Assembly: GCA_963678705.1 (NCBI GenBank)
Contig: OY783219.1
Span: 11,222,001 to 11,286,000, forward strand
Direction of reading: 5' to 3'
DNA from: Panorpa germanica
Lineage: Eukaryota > Arthropoda > Insecta > Mecoptera > Panorpidae
Length of the DNA: 64,000 bases
Part shown: piece by piece, positions 1-13,927 of the stretch
Position numbering within the stretch: the stretch's first letter is position 1
How the letters are laid out: every line of letters begins with the position of its first letter
Translations under genes and position numbers: made by a program
The notes under the pieces: model-generated
What the model was told of the DNA's origin: nothing
The model's database searches: none
Seen by the model: the letters and a program-made list of their open reading frames with translations, nothing else

Positions 1-100
1 AAATGTTTATAAATATATACGTATATTCTTTTAAGTGCTAATAACTTTTGAAAATTGATACACCTAAATAAATACTCGTATTAACAAAAAAGTCAAAAAA

Positions 101-1969
101 AAGATTTACAGAAGTTTTTAATTTATTTCCTTCATTATTACCTACAATCTAATTACCAAGATTCCTCCACCTCTTTTTATTAGGACTATAGTTTTATTTC
201 ATTAAAAAAGTACGACATCAATTTTTGTCTATTTCAGCGTGAAGCGTTCTATATATGCTAAACATAAACATAAATACATTAACAATATTGGATTATTTTT
301 TAGGGTCATATAAAAAAGATATCACTTTATTTCTAACGATAATTCGTCATGTATACTATGTATATAAAATCCAAAACAAACAAAAAAGTGATTCATCAAA
401 CTAATATACACTTAATATATGAATCCCACGATACAAACACTGAAAACATTTTATTTTATTGCTAAAAAAAATGTATAAATATGAAAATAATAGCTTCCGT
501 TATAAAGATACTTTGTCTTTTATATTTTTATATAAAACTGTAATATAAATATCCCACCCGTGGAACCCGATACTTGCAATGGGAGCGGAGCGTCTTCGTA
601 GTTGACTCTCTCTCTCTCTCTCCCTGTGTGTGTGTGTGGGTTAGCCTGTTTATTTATGTGTGAAGGTCTCAGGTGTCTTATATGATTAAGAAGTTCTCAG
701 TCAATTAAGGTCATATACATGCTTGTTGACAGTGTCCCATGTCATAAGTACTGTGTAGGGTAAAATATTCGTCTTGGTAAACCTCCGCAAAACTGTCAAA
801 GCCTGAACTTTGGTGTCCCAATACGTCGTAATAAGATTATTAAGGATTACAAATTTGTTATTTTAACATAAAAAAAATGTGTAAGGTTTTGACTTATATT
901 TGTTTACACAATGTTACTGGTAAATTTAAATCACAATTTACATTTATATATCTTACATTTTAGTGTATATATATTGTTTAAGTAATTATTTATTTTCCTT
1001 GTTTGTATTTTGATTTTTTGTTGTGTTTCATTAGACCATTCTGAGCTCTCAAACCATTAGCAGCTCAACAACAAATTAGAAATCAGTTTAATAAATTACT
1101 ACATTAACTCCTAATTGAATTACTATGGTCTCACATGCGTGTATGATTGTTCGTGGGTGATTTCTAGTTCATAAACTTACTTGCAAACCACTTGTCTACA
1201 ACATTGCTCAAGCATGAACATGGCAAAGTAAATGTTTGTAGGTTTTGATGTGCATTATTTACCGATAATAGAGCGAAATCATGCGTGTGGACGAATACCG
1301 AATGTTTACCTTATGTACACTAACTATAACGCATTCATATTCGTTATTAGTACACGGGCATAGAATATTCGTACACATTTGAAACACTATAATTAGAATA
1401 TAACTGTGGTATTAAGATACTTCGAGTTGTTTCATTTGCTAAAATAGCCTTACGCGTAAGTCAATTAATTTAAAATATGTTGAATGTGACCTACTTTTAA
1501 TCGTTTTCGAATTTCCTTACGTAGCTTAGTGACTGAAGATCTTAACTTAAAAATGATTGCGACGGAACTGGGCGAGAGGGAACACTGCACATGAACTACA
1601 TTTTTATTGTACACATGTTACAATATGTTAGTACAAAGGGGTACAGAGACAAAAATTAAGGGAAACTGTTCTTTGGGAGCCCCCTTAAGTGCGTCAATTG
1701 TTTGTGGAGTGTGGACATCAAATAATGCATGCCCAGTCGATTGCTTCCTACAGCGATGGCGAACCTTAAAGTTATGAAATGTTTAATATTAGGGCTGCAA
1801 AAACTCTACTGATTTACAAGTGGTATGGAAATATCTGCAGTTTGATACAAATTTTGCGGTGCGGATTTTTTCCACGCAATTTTCATACGGAGTGCAGCTT
1901 TAGTCTCAGAAAGTGACGTCTAAAGCCTTTCTTTGACATAACCAGCAGTGAAATTCGTAATCTTAGCTA
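101..1969. other. AT-rich noncoding DNA
   Basis: Apart from the microsatellite near 605-641, no coding frame, RNA gene or repeat with recognisable ends was seen. Confidence 0.6.
605..641. repeat. (CT)n/(TG)n microsatellite
   Basis: Adjacent CT and GT dinucleotide runs in an otherwise AT-rich stretch. Confidence 0.85.
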
Positions 1970-2111
1970 GACAATTGTCTTGCAGTGCGGGGTTCTCTCT
2001 TGTTAACTTGCTACAACATAATTGCAAAGTTCGTTTTCCGTTTTGTATATAGAAATTATCTTGTAGTGCAAGGTTCATACAAGCTAAATCTAAGGTTCGT
2101 TTTCTACCTGA
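1970..2111 (-). repeat. Family A copy
   Basis: It reads, on the minus strand, aggtagaaaacgaaccttag through two units to cttgcagtgc/gacaattgtc-type sequence. Both units are present. The plus-strand 104-codon frame here is a chance frame over the repeat. Confidence 0.65.
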
Positions 2112-4597
2112 GATATAATGTTATAACGTATAGAAGAATTATAGAAGTTATTAACATCCATCAACCAAGGGCTATATTTACAGCACATAGTTTGATGCAG
2201 ACTTCACGGTTACCTGCTTCCCTAAAGTGGGAATTAGGACACACATACACCTCAACATTTCCAATATTATTTATATATTTTTTTATCATATTTGATTAAT
2301 AGTTTTAGAGTAATAATTTGTAACAATATTTTAGATAAACGTATTAAAAATAAATAAATTAAAATGTGTTATTCAGTATGAGATTAACAAAGCCGTTAAC
2401 TGCACCATGTGTACGAAGAGAATAATCCAGAGAGAGAATCGAAGACCCGGAGAGTAGAAGGGAGAAGTGGGGCCCGATTCTCATAAATCACTCTTCTTCT
2501 ATCTCGTTTAAACCCTAGTTTTTTTGGTGGTCGGATTCTGTATCCGGGCTGTACCCTGTATGTGTATTATACTTGCAGTTTCGAGTCCACCAGGACCAGC
2601 AACAGCAGTACGACTACCAGACCTGATAAGAAAGTCTGTGCTCTTCAAATATTTATAAATATACAGTTGGTAGCATTGGCGCACTCTTCCCTCGAAATAC
2701 AAATATACACTGAGATTTGTATCTCCCCCTTGGAAAATTTTCAGTGGACGCCTATGGTTGGTAGTACCACGAAAATACATTTACATTAGCTTGTTTTTAT
2801 TTTCCATGTGTTTTTTGCTGTGTTATACCGTTTTATACAATTAAGTATATTTTATTGCAGTAGTTACTGCTTGGGGTCATCACCTATTATATTATTAATT
2901 ATGTGAATGCATAATTTATCTCTAGACAAAAGAAATTGGTTTAATTCGTAATTCAAATACAGGAGCGTATTCAAATAAATATTGAAACTGCCTTTACGAG
3001 GTCAGATGTCTTAAATATTATTAAGTCTTTACTTTTACTCTAAATCAAGGCCAGTAACTCTAATTATTCGATATGTTTTAGACTATGGGATATCCGCTAT
3101 CTTATAAAAAACAATTTTTCACAAAATCTCTTTCTAGTGGCTCCTACGTTAAAAATAGTTTTTATAAAGGGTAGACCGGACCAATAGTCTCTTAACATTT
3201 TGAATAACCATAAAAAAGAAACAAGCGGCTCTAATCAAGAACTGTTTATTGTATTTTAAAGTACATAAATGAGGTTTCAATTCACTTACAAACATCATGT
3301 AAGTGTGTACCTTGATTATTTTGATACTCCTGTAACCTGAACTAAAAATTTTGCATAAACGCCCGACAAGTGATTGGTGAAAACATTTCGTTGCCTTGTA
3401 GGAGATTTAAAAGGACTGCGCTAATTATTTTATAAAAATCTTTTTTTCGTAAGTTGGTAGCACTGTACTTAATTAATATGCTAAATATGAGCAAAATCTG
3501 TGAACCAGTTTGTTTACAGCAGTTGGTTAAATCGGTCCACTTCAGTATTGCATGCCAACAAAATTGTACTTTGTTTGCCTTGGTATTACGAATTAAATTT
3601 CGTATGCTCACTCGCTAAAATATTACAAAAACTAATTGTGAATCTGTTTTATCAAAGTTACGTGCTTACGATTGATACAAAGAGTTCAAGATGTCGTCGC
3701 TCAAAAGTGAAGGCGATGTACACAAGGTGATTTATCTCAGGCTGCACTGCGGCGTTTATCTTCGTTTTAGTTGCCGAAAACACATAACATTGCATCGCCG
3801 CTTTCGGGTGTTTGTAACAGTATTTATGCGCAGTTACATTTTATAGTTAAACGCTAGTAACTCAATTCTGAATCTACGTAAAGATGTGATCAATTGTCCG
3901 TTTTGTATGACCAAAACCAACACCATTGCTATCAAGTTAAACAGTTATAAAAAAACAAGAAAATAAAATAAAGTAGTTTTATTTAATGACGTTCTTAAAA
4001 TTTGTTGTAATATCCATCGTTTAATTGCTACTTTACCTGCTATCCTTTAAACTATAAGCTAACGACACAACATCAATTATTTAAAATACCAATAAATCAG
4101 TTCGTTGTTGCTTTAATAATAATATTGTGTTCGAAGCAAGGTACAGGACATTGCTGATTTCCATTCTCTTACTTTGCCCTCATAATGCATTTACCCAGTC
4201 GTCACACATTTAAATAATCAATAATTTATTTAACATCACCTGCAGCCGTTGCGGTTTCTGCTTCCTCAGTCCTAGAATTCCACCACACCTAAGCTTGTTG
4301 GGGTCGTCTAACCGTCTAACTACCCCTAACAATGTATAATGGCACCGATCCGACACACGATACCTTATCGTACCCACTCATACTCATAAACGCCACTCTT
4401 AGACATATCATTAACAAGTTTCAACTTGTCCTAGACGTTGATATGGCCTGAGAACGTTTTACATACTTATAATTGCAATATCAGGATAGAAATAGAACGC
4501 TGGTTATTGTTTATTATTCTGCCATACTGAATACAGGGTGCCTATCGAAAAAGATTTTAATTTAATGAAAATAAAATCAGAAATATATAACTTAATC
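2112..4597. other. Noncoding DNA with a moderately GC-rich patch
   Basis: The patch at 2400-2790 has overlapping frames of 90 and 75 codons on opposite strands with no recognisable product. The remainder shows nothing beyond short chance frames. Confidence 0.5.
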
Positions 4598-4712
4598 CTA
4601 AGTAGAAAATTAACCTTAGAATTAGCTTGTGGTAAGCTAGGAAGTGCGAACCTTCTACAGCAGAATATTTTTTATATGAGAAGCAAAAATTAACAAGCTT
4701 GTGGAAGAAAGT
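4598..4712 (+). repeat. Family A copy, decayed
   Basis: It contains aagtagaaaattaaccttag, agcttgtggtaagctaggaa and a second partial unit with acaagcttgtgg. The right terminus is lost. Confidence 0.55.
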
Positions 4713-5439
4713 TTTATGGAACTGGGCCCTCATATATGTGGTATCCTAAACAGTAATCAAAACTTGTACATATAATGTTTAATTGGATAATTGGTTAATT
4801 GCTTAATTGACGAATATTGAATTCTCCCTCTCCCCTCTTGCGCTGTCTATATATGTATATTCAATACGTAATACGAACGAAAGGTTTAATGATTTAATTA
4901 AATATTCTATAATAAATTATATATCGCGTTGACATTTAATTAATTTAGAGACATACTCGTATACTGTTACCCATACGGCATTACTTCAGCATGTAAGTTT
5001 CATATTTTATACAGTGGTGTCTAATCTATGTGTCAGTTTGAATATATATGTCAAAAGTTTCCATTAATAGGGGAATTTATTGAATTATTTTTGACATAAG
5101 ATGCCTGTGGTTTTTAAACGGCGCCGATTTATTCACAGTTCAGCTTTCCAATTGGTACGATCTTTTTAAATAGTCTATAGCCTTCCAAAAGACACGATCG
5201 CTTCATAAGAAAAACACACGTTTGCAATCACGCTACAATTTTTTGCAACTTTCCGTTTTCAAACTTAAACGTTCCTAAACTTGTTGTAACAAGTAAGGTT
5301 AAGGTAAGTTAACCAAATAACGCCCACCTAAGGGTTTTCCATTTAATATTTCAACAAAGGTTATCAGTGGAATGAAACCTATGAATATTTTTAATAAAGC
5401 ATATATATTTCTATTAAAGAATCAAGTTTGGATCTCTTC

Positions 5440-5645
5440 TTCCTTTCCTTCTTCTTTCGCTTCATTTCCCCTTATATACGCTTATACTTCCTCTTACAAA
5501 TTTTCTTGTACCTGTCATTGAATTTCTCTTGGTTTATTTCCCCCATTCTTTCTCGTTCCTGCATCCCTCTGTCTCCTTTTGTCATGCACTTCCTCCACAC
5601 TTCCTCCTTCTTCTACTGCCATTCCATTCCTTTCGCAGTACCTTT
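5440..5645 (-). pseudogene. LINE-A fragment
   Basis: Read on the minus strand, this pyrimidine-rich block contains an INQEKFNDRYKKI-like stretch. That resembles the segment just before the RFRxGN motif in LINE ORF2 C-termini. It is short and broken by stops, and the plus-strand frames here are shadows. Confidence 0.45.
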
Positions 5646-6669
5646 GTAATAACTTGCATTAAAGGCACCCTGTGTTACAAAGAAATCACACACTGTGAAT
5701 GTAATGTACGCTAATGTAATACTAGTAATATTTACTTCATAGTTGATGAAGGTACGAATACAGCAGCTAATTAGTACGTTGAGTTCATTACATGAAGTAA
5801 CGTGATATATTTCTCAGACGCTGCAATTTACTTAAACTATACACGTTCCCGTATCCGCACTCCTGCCCCTGAACCGCACCTTACCATTGTAACGTATATT
5901 AACTTAATGAATTATTAAGGGCTCCATTCTCTGTGGTTAAAGATTAGATTGTAAACTGTACACTGCACAATGCAGGCGAACTAGCAGACGTACAATAGAC
6001 GCAGAGGTTAATGTTGTAATATGATGACGTGAGGTGAACAACTCGGTTCGTAGTAAGGTGGTGGTGCAGTTCGCCGAAGCATTTTATACACTAGAATTAC
6101 CGTGCTAGTGTCGTCATTAAGGTAATTGAGACTAATTATTACGTTAGATTTAAAAATGACTATAATAAATTAATTTTATTACGTAGTTTTTACGTAATTG
6201 TTATGAAATCTTGGGTAGTATAAATTGATTGTGAGTTACAACCAAATTGTTTTACAGTTTTTTTTATTTAGTTTTATTTACAACAGACTAACTGATTAAC
6301 TATAGTTTATTCAACGAAAAGTGAATATTGCTTGTTTCAGATTTACAGTCACATCGCTTTGTGACTTATTTTACTGCTTCTTAAAAAATAAATATTCTGT
6401 TAAGCACATTACCCATAATACATGTTAAGAAAACTTTTTTAAAGTTTACATTTTTAGGAAATATCTTTGAAATCCGTATTTAAATAAATTTTAGACCTTT
6501 TTAGATTTCAATTACGCTGTAGTGCCGACGGACAAACGCTGTGTTGACGTTTACGACAAATTAGACGTAAAATGCGTCTGAAAATGTAAAAGTCAATGTA
6601 TTTCGTATTTCCAGAAACTATTGGCTATTTGTAATAATACTTTCTGGTTTCTAAATGATACAATCAGTT

Positions 6670-6780
6670 TTTTACTTATTACGCAGCGGTGTGGACACAT
6701 ATATGGGTCACGATACTACAGAAACTGCCAACATAGTTGGATATCCTCGATAATAGGACCGACATTAAATAAATTAAATC
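6670..6780 (+). mobile_element. SINE 3' fragment
   Basis: cttattacgcagcggtgtgg, gggtcacgatactacagaaa, actgccaacatag and gacattaaataaattaaat match the 3' half of the family. Confidence 0.65.
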
Positions 6781-7964
6781 TATAAAGACAAGTTTCTTAT
6801 GTTATTATTTTATTAGATGTTTTTAATTATAAAATAATATTCTTATACATATTCTGTATGGAAACTATATTTTATCAACTATTTTAATATTATCGTTTAA
6901 CGACAAAATTGTTTTATGACAGTTTTGACTCGAATATGTTACCGCTTTTAAGGTTTTAATTTATTGCAAGATTTTACTAAATCTTGTTTAATTATTCTAT
7001 GAGCCTAATTATTTTAAAATTTAACAAGCCTTTTTAAAAAAAATGAAATCAACATTTTGTAATTTTAACACGGCCTCTCATGGAGAATACAATTTTTTTT
7101 TGTTTAAATTCCAAACGTAAGCGTAAACTTCATAAAAATTTGATATGTAAAAATATAATAAAAAAATTAAATTGTCCATCAGAATCCTAACCTAATTTAA
7201 AATAATTTAATTTGTATTATTGGTTAAAGTATAACATTCCGATTGTAATTTAAAAATAAAATATGAATTAATTTAAAAAACCTCTTGAATTTTTCTTTAT
7301 CATTATTTACATTTAATATAATAAATAAACAACTCTTTAAAATAAAACACAAATCTTTTTAAAAATAAAATACAAAAGAATTCACTTATAAATTTATTAA
7401 GAGATTTCTATAAATTCATTTGATTAAAAATACCAAAACATTTTATTAATAAAAAGGAATTAAATTAAAAAATACCTCATTTATAAAGACAAGCCAAGTA
7501 TTTGTCATATGAAAATACCACCATTTAATTTGAAATAAACTGAGTTCTTAGAACAATAATTATTATTTATTGTTCATGATCAAAATATTCAAAAGTTTTG
7601 AGGGTATTGTCATTTGTAGTTTTATTTGTATTTCCTGATATACTCGTATGACTCTTATATAGTGATGTACAACAGAAGGTAAACATCGATATTAAAGAAA
7701 TATCGGAGTGTTTATATCAATTTATTATTATCAATAAAATTACAGTACAGTACATCATTACTTTCTCTAAACAATAAGGTACTCCTCTACCTATATGTTC
7801 TTATGTCCTATAAATTCAATTATGGGACACATCAACCAATCGTAATTTGGGAATCCCAACTATTAAGAAAGAGATAAAATTTTGAATTGAAAGCTACAAG
7901 TAATGAATTGAAACCTATCCGAACCAGCAAACTTCAGGCTTAATTAATCCTAAGAAAACATTCT

Positions 7965-8230
7965 CTTCTTCTTCTTCAGTGGCTCGACAGCCCTGGGTGG
8001 GCCCTGGCCTTCTCAAGAATTTTCTTGAGATTTTGTAACAAGGTTTTTTTCACGGGGTGGAGTTGTTAGCACCACGCCCAACTCCCAACCTGGAGGACCT
8101 AGTCCCCTGATATAATCCACAGGGGCAGGGTGCCCGGCTATACCCCCAGACACTGGGTACCCATTTTAGTCGCCTCTTACGACATGCATGAGCAACATTG
8201 GGACTATTCTTTCACAACCGGTCACCACTC
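7965..8230 (-). repeat. GC-rich interspersed repeat with (GAA)n tail
   Basis: A sharply bounded GC-rich segment in AT-rich DNA. On the minus strand it runs from a gtcgtaagaggcgactaa-like block through a GC-rich core to a (GAA)n terminus. The composition jump and simple 3' tail suggest a SINE or LINE-derived retroposon, and similar segments are common upstream of insect LINE ORFs. No coding frame was recognised. Confidence 0.5.
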
Positions 8231-9104
8231 GGGAAGAAAACATTTCTTAGACTAAAAAGAAAAATTTCACAATACCTAATTAGTGTAATGTAATTATTGT
8301 ATTCTTTGACTATCGGATAAGTCATTGGACATACTACCGTACAAGTCTATTCTACATTACCCAAATATTTCTGGATGTCTTCAAAGACAGATTACATTAC
8401 AAGTATATCCTTTTAAAAAAAAAAAATGAAACTGACCCTAATATCACACAGAATAATAAGTACAAAAGGGAAAAACAGAATCCTTCAAAGAATACATTCA
8501 AAATGACGCTAAGTGGTTCTTGATATAGTTTTATCTTTAACTTTGCCTTCGTCTCTTGGGACAGTTATGTTTTTAGACCGCGTAGTTTTAAACACTCCGG
8601 TGCCAATTCAATATTTATATTATTTTTACTTTTACTTTGTAAACTGATACTTACAAAACTGGATAAACAATTTGGCTGTTAGGCGGAAGCGAAAGGTCCA
8701 CTTCGTGATAGGAATTGTTTCTGGAATCAGGTCCGCATTATTTCTTAGGCTAAAAAGGTATCAGCCTCACCAGAGTTTGGCCCTCAATAAGCAGTTTGAC
8801 TAAATTCAATTAATTTCGCGTTGGTGCTACAAGAAAGAGTTTTTAAAAAAGTCATCACCAAAAAGAAGAAAAAAGAAAATACAAATAAATTTCAGGACAC
8901 AACAAAAAAATTTATCTTTGGGAAAATCGATATTGCTTTATCTGAAATTGAATATTTGTGAAAGATTAATAGTTGATACAAAAAATGTTTGAAAATGGTT
9001 TCATAAAATTCAAAAATATGCACTACAATACATAACGCTGACAAATCATGCACTAATGTTTGTTTGCACAAAATTTTAAATTCATTCCAGAACAATGATA
9101 CTGT

Positions 9105-9250
9105 AAGAGCCGTTTTTTCAATTCTTAGTTAAACTTCACTTATGGTTTCTAAATTCTAATGTTATCAAAGACTGACCACAGTCAACTAACAGAATATATA
9201 GCTAATAGTTTGGCTAGAAAAGTTACAGATATTCTAAACTAGAACAAAAA
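9105..9250 (+). repeat. Repeat shared with 43628-43750
   Basis: Both contain caattct[t/c]agttaaacttca, a ttctaa or taacctaa block and a gtcaaaga/atcaaaga block. Diverged; identity unknown. Confidence 0.4.
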
Positions 9251-10720
9251 TTAAAGTTAGGATACAGAATCCCATCTAAATTCTATGTCCAATTTATGAA
9301 AACATCGATTCATCCATTGATTTAAAATCGATATGCATCGTCGATGTTTTTTGCCAGCTCTAATTATATATAAGTCAATGCTACGTTACTGATATTTGCA
9401 TTTAATATAACTTATAAAATAATACAAAGATTCTTAGAAGGTAAATAGAGTTCGTGAAGTAGAATATATGATTAGAAAAGTACATTTCTATATAATATAC
9501 TCGTAGTATACATTGTAAAATGTACTTGATATATAAACTTTGCGTGGGAAAACTGAAACAATACAATAATATGTGGGAATTTATAAGTCTTTATTATACA
9601 CACATACACTTACATATTTTACTTCTACTAAATTATATCTCTACAATCCACATTTTCATTGTTGTTCAAAAATAGTGAGATATATTGTTTGTACTTTAGA
9701 TTTTGTTTTGATTGTGTTATTTAAATATGTATTTGCAATTAAATATTACTCATTAATTTATTAATTGGCATTAGTTAAAGTAATAATAGCGCCTCTTGCC
9801 TACCGAAAAAATGCACAATTTGGTAAAGATTTTGGTATTGTGATGTACCTGCAGTTAGTATTAACTAACGACGCTCTCTCTTCATTATTTAATTCCACAC
9901 TGATTCTTTTTACACTGTCTGTTTACTGTGCTAGTGACGCACTTTAGACATTCTGTCCACGTTACTTCATTTCATACTGACTCTATCGTCATTTACCGCT
10001 TGTTCTACGCTTTTTTGCAGCTTGCATTTAAACAAGAGAGGCTCTGTCCACGGAGCTGCAACGTTGCATTTGATTAATGGCAAGCAACCTTCATGCAGCC
10101 TGGGCCGCAACATAACAGCCCTAGCTATACACTTCACGACCCATAGACGTAATATTCTTTTAAAAATGACTGACTCGGTCAATTTTGTTCATCTTACCAA
10201 ACAACAGTCATGCGGTATACTGATAGAAATACTGAATCAAGATTATGCTCTGATAACTCTGTTGCAGCAACAAAGAATCTGCGGTTAATGTTCTTTTCGA
10301 TGTATGGATAAAGTCAATACATTCTACGTCTGATTCGTTGTCTTCTAATAAAAACGTATGCTATAATCACATCTTCTTCATCATTTTACATTTTCTCAAT
10401 GAAAAAAACGTGCTTTCCCACTGCTAAACTTTAGAGAAATAACCTTATTTGCAGCTATGACGTAAGGTGGATAGAACTGAGATGCAGAATACGTCTGGCT
10501 TCATTTGCAGATTGCATGCAACCTACAAATTAAGTTGTCTTGGACAGCAGCCCTTATTTTATCGTTGTACACTAGTTTTGTCCTTTGTCTGAATAGAACA
10601 AAAAATTATGCAAATATATATATATATAATTCGACCTCTAAAATACATGTTATAAACTTAATCAATATATAGATTGAGCAAGAATAATAATTAGAACAAA
10701 AGCTGAATTATTTCCTTTTA

Positions 10721-10744
10721 CTAAGTTATTTTGAAATAACTTAG
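10721..10744. other. 11-bp near-palindrome
   Basis: CTAAGTTATTT-TG-AAATAACTTAG. Function unknown; it may be chance in AT-rich DNA. Confidence 0.5.
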
Positions 10745-11614
10745 ATCAGCTCTGTGTAGATAAGGACGTATTAGTATTAGCAAAACACAACAAGCGTATA
10801 TTACATTACATCCGTAATATTGAATCCAAAACCGTCTTATTATTTACTTTATAGCTTTCTAATCTATCTTCTAGACATGGTATTCTTAAGAAAATTATGC
10901 TAATGCTCAAAAGAATAGATTTATTTTTCAAAAACTTTACGTAACAGGTTACTATTTTATAAATTAAAAATATAATGTTTTATTTTTTATATTATTTATT
11001 TGAACTATCTTTAAAATTCTTCTTCAAACTGTTATAATTTAATTAAGAAGCCTGAGCCTATAACCTGTTGTAATTTACTTCTTATGGAGTAGAAGTAATC
11101 TATGTTCCCATAGAAGATGCTGATATATCCATCTATCTAAGAGAAGACGCTATATTCAACAAACACTTTGCTTGAACTTTATTATGGAACTCCTAAAATG
11201 AGTGTCTTCGAACGTTACACTAGTCACGTGTCTACAAGTACCTCTCCCACACCTGTTTCTTCCCATTCTTCCGTCTTTCCGCCTCATTCGCGGACAGCGT
11301 GAGACCCAGCCTGTAACCCTCTTTACTTTGACTGATGGAACAGTTCGGGTCTGTTAACCATGCGATGCGAAATATCAAGCAAAGTAACTAAGCGACCAAA
11401 TCAACCTAGCCTGTGTACTGTGTAGCCTACACTGTAGTGTGTACCGCCTGTACGCATGATGCGTGTTGTACGTTTTGTGTGTAAATGTAAAATGTAACAG
11501 ACAAGTCCCAGAGGTATTAGGTATTCAGTATTTCGTATTGGGTATTGACAGGGCTTACTCACTCGGTTTTTATTGCTAGTAAAGTATCATTCCCACTTAC
11601 TGATTTTAGTTTCA

Positions 11615-11998
11615 GGCCGTCCGCACATGGGTTGACTGATTAAAACGCGAGCCCCGAATAGTGAGAGAACGCACGTGTATACGAGTGAAAGAACGCACAA
11701 TGCACGAATAAAAAAAAAATTTGAAATTGGTTTTGGGCGACTGTGTTTCTAGGTCGCAGGGCAATTACGTTGCATGCTTTTGATGGTGAACAGCAATAGC
11801 AGAGATGTGCACAAATACTCTTCAAAAGTATTTAAATACATACGTACATACAAATACCGCAGAATACGACACAATATAATCCCTTATTATGCTTTTGTTG
11901 AAAATTCTATAGAGTCATGAAACACGGCTCGACATGGCTCGTTTTTCGTTTTCGTAGCGCTTTTAGTTTGCAATCAGTCAACCCATGTCCAGACGGCT
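11615..11998. mobile_element. MITE with 26-bp terminal inverted repeats, nested in another repeat
   Basis: GCCGTCCGCACATGGGTTGA (continuing CTGATT) at 11616-11641 is inverted at 11972-11997 with 24 of 26 matches. The left flank attcccacttactgatttta and right flank taatttaaacttttaacctt together resemble the uninterrupted sequence at 25574-25622, so the insertion site can be read. Superfamily unclear. A hAT-like CAGAGATGTGCACAAATACT end lies inside at about 11801. Confidence 0.7.
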
Positions 11999-12479
11999 TT
12001 AATTTAAACTTTTAACCTTACTTGAGACATCATTCGTCGTTTATCTGTAATACTTTTTTAATATTTATTTGAGTTTTTTTTAATATTTTTCAAGGTAAAA
12101 TTTGTGTTTAAGATTAATACTTTAAATTAACACTAAAACTCAGTGAGTGGGAATGGGGCTTAAGTATCGTTCAATGAGAGTTGTGGAACAGATATTTTGA
12201 TAACAAATATATTGAACAAATATAATTGCAAAAATATTTACAAGTATTTTTCCACTTTTAATTAAATAAAACGAAGTAAAATATTTGGTAAATAAATAAC
12301 ATAAAATGCATTTAACAAATTAAATTGGAACGTATAGTTTTACTGTTAAAAAATACGAGTATTCTCGTTGGCCACTCCAAACAAAACTGAATAAATTTTG
12401 TCAGATTATTATTAAGGGTTAATCTGTTATCTACTATATCTAGCAAATATTAAATAAATACAAATATTTTTTTATCTGA

Positions 12480-12660
12480 AAACTGAGAGTTTCAACTTTT
12501 GACAGTTATTAGCACTTAAAACAATATATATGTTTTTAAACAATTGTAATACATAATTAGCAACTTATAAACACGAGTATGGATATTTAAAACAAAGAGA
12601 TTAAATTTGTTTCATTGATAAAATCAATAATGTTTTTTACACATATTATAATTTTCTTTG
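12480..12660 (+). repeat. Family G repeat copy
   Basis: cagttattagcacttaaaac, aatacataattagcaactta and cattgataaaatcaataatg are shared with 58680-58800 and in part with 30-100 (minus strand). Probably decayed non-autonomous DNA transposon sequence; no termini resolved. Confidence 0.5.
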
Positions 12661-13502
12661 TGCAATGAGTACTTGGAGCATCAAAGAATAATATGCTTTA
12701 CTGTTAGTGAACAATGTAACAGTGTTTACATATTGGTTGTGGTTCTCTTTTAAATAAGTAGGTATTATAGTAGTTAAATAGGTATAGATCAGGCCTGCTA
12801 ACAATAATCGTTTTTTAACATCATAAAACCTACAAATAATTTGGATCCGAAGCGTATAAAATTCGAATACGATATTCTAAAACTCGACCTAGAATAGGAA
12901 CCGACTTTTGGGCGATATAAGGTAATTTGGAATCTTGTAAACTTAACCTTTAAAATACGAAATTTCCTTTCCTGAACATACCCAAATATATTTTCTTCCC
13001 ATGGCTTAGAACGTGCTTCGTAACGTAACGTAATCAGGCTATTCGACATTACTACGATACGAAAAAATATTTCTAGGCAAGAAGCAATATTGATATAATA
13101 TTTCTCTATCTATTCTTTATGTCCCTTTACACTGCTAATATGAGCTGTGCTGTTAAAATCTGAGTTTAATCCTACTTATGTTGAAAGGAACACATTAGCC
13201 TTAGGTTATTTCCCACTGGTCTCTAAAATGCGAACTGTAACGCTATCTGACTGCTATAGATGTAATACTCAATAATAATTTGTTGATCTGTTGATGCTAT
13301 CAGTAATTTAATACACGGTGAGAGAAGTATAACAAACACCTCTGTTACGTCATTTGCATATGTTTACCTAAAATATACATATCAATGTACATGAGTACCT
13401 AGTATTTTGATAATAAATGTATATTTCATTAATATTATTTGAAATTAACAGCAATTAACTAATCTACCATTTATGCATTCAATTCTAGGAATATATGCAT
13501 GT

Positions 13503-13927
13503 TAGGGATGTAACGAATGTTTGATTTCCTTCATTCGCGAATGTGAATATCTGCTTTTTAAATATGGCACCAAATTTTGACATATTCCTTTACTCCAATT
13601 TAATTAATAAATGCTTTACTTAGTAATATAATATAAATCCTATCATTTGTGTTCTCAGTAAAGATATCATTTAAAGTAGTTTAGTGTAATTACAAATTTG
13701 GTAATTTACTTAGCTCCATTGTGCGTTTAAAAAGTTGAAAGTTTATTTTGGTTATTATATAATTGTTATTTTATATTGTAAGTTCGAGTAGTAACTAAAA
13801 TAAAAATATTGTAAACTGAATCAGTTGAATTGTTAATTTATAAATTATTTTCACTTTTCGTTGCCAAATACATTCGCATAATCTATTGCGTATGCGAATA
13901 CAAACCCAAATATTTGTTACATCTGTG
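13503..13927. mobile_element. hAT-like MITE, 425 bp
   Basis: The left end TAGGGATGTAACGAATGTTTG and the inverted right end CACAGATGTAACAAATATTTG form imperfect terminal repeats of the hAT CAGGGATGTAAC type. The flanking 8-mers ATGCATGT and ATACATAT differ only by two G-to-A changes, consistent with an aged 8-bp target duplication. There is no coding potential. Confidence 0.7.

Larger units (their letters stand above)
8231..11600. other. Noncoding DNA
   Basis: Contains the 9.1-kb repeat and the 10.7-kb palindrome. A possible inverted hAT-like end (TAGAGCTGGCAAAAAACATC, minus strand) lies near 9362. Overlapping frames at 9967-10288 have no recognised product. 11220-11470 is somewhat GC-richer but shows no gene. 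Confidence 0.5.

Noticed and set aside
2508-2789. Overlapping 90- and 75-codon frames on opposite strands
   Set aside because: No motif, no splice context and no composition bias for one strand. The patch looks like a repeat of unknown type rather than an exon.
7660-9362. A 1.7-kb hAT element between GTGATGTAC near 7662 and the inverted TAGAGCTGGCAA near 9362
   Set aside because: The candidate duplications match only 5-6 of 8 in AT-rich DNA and the ends differ, so only a possible right end is noted.
9967-10288. 71- and 88-codon frames over a GC-richer patch
   Set aside because: No family resemblance and opposite-strand overlap; insufficient to call a gene.
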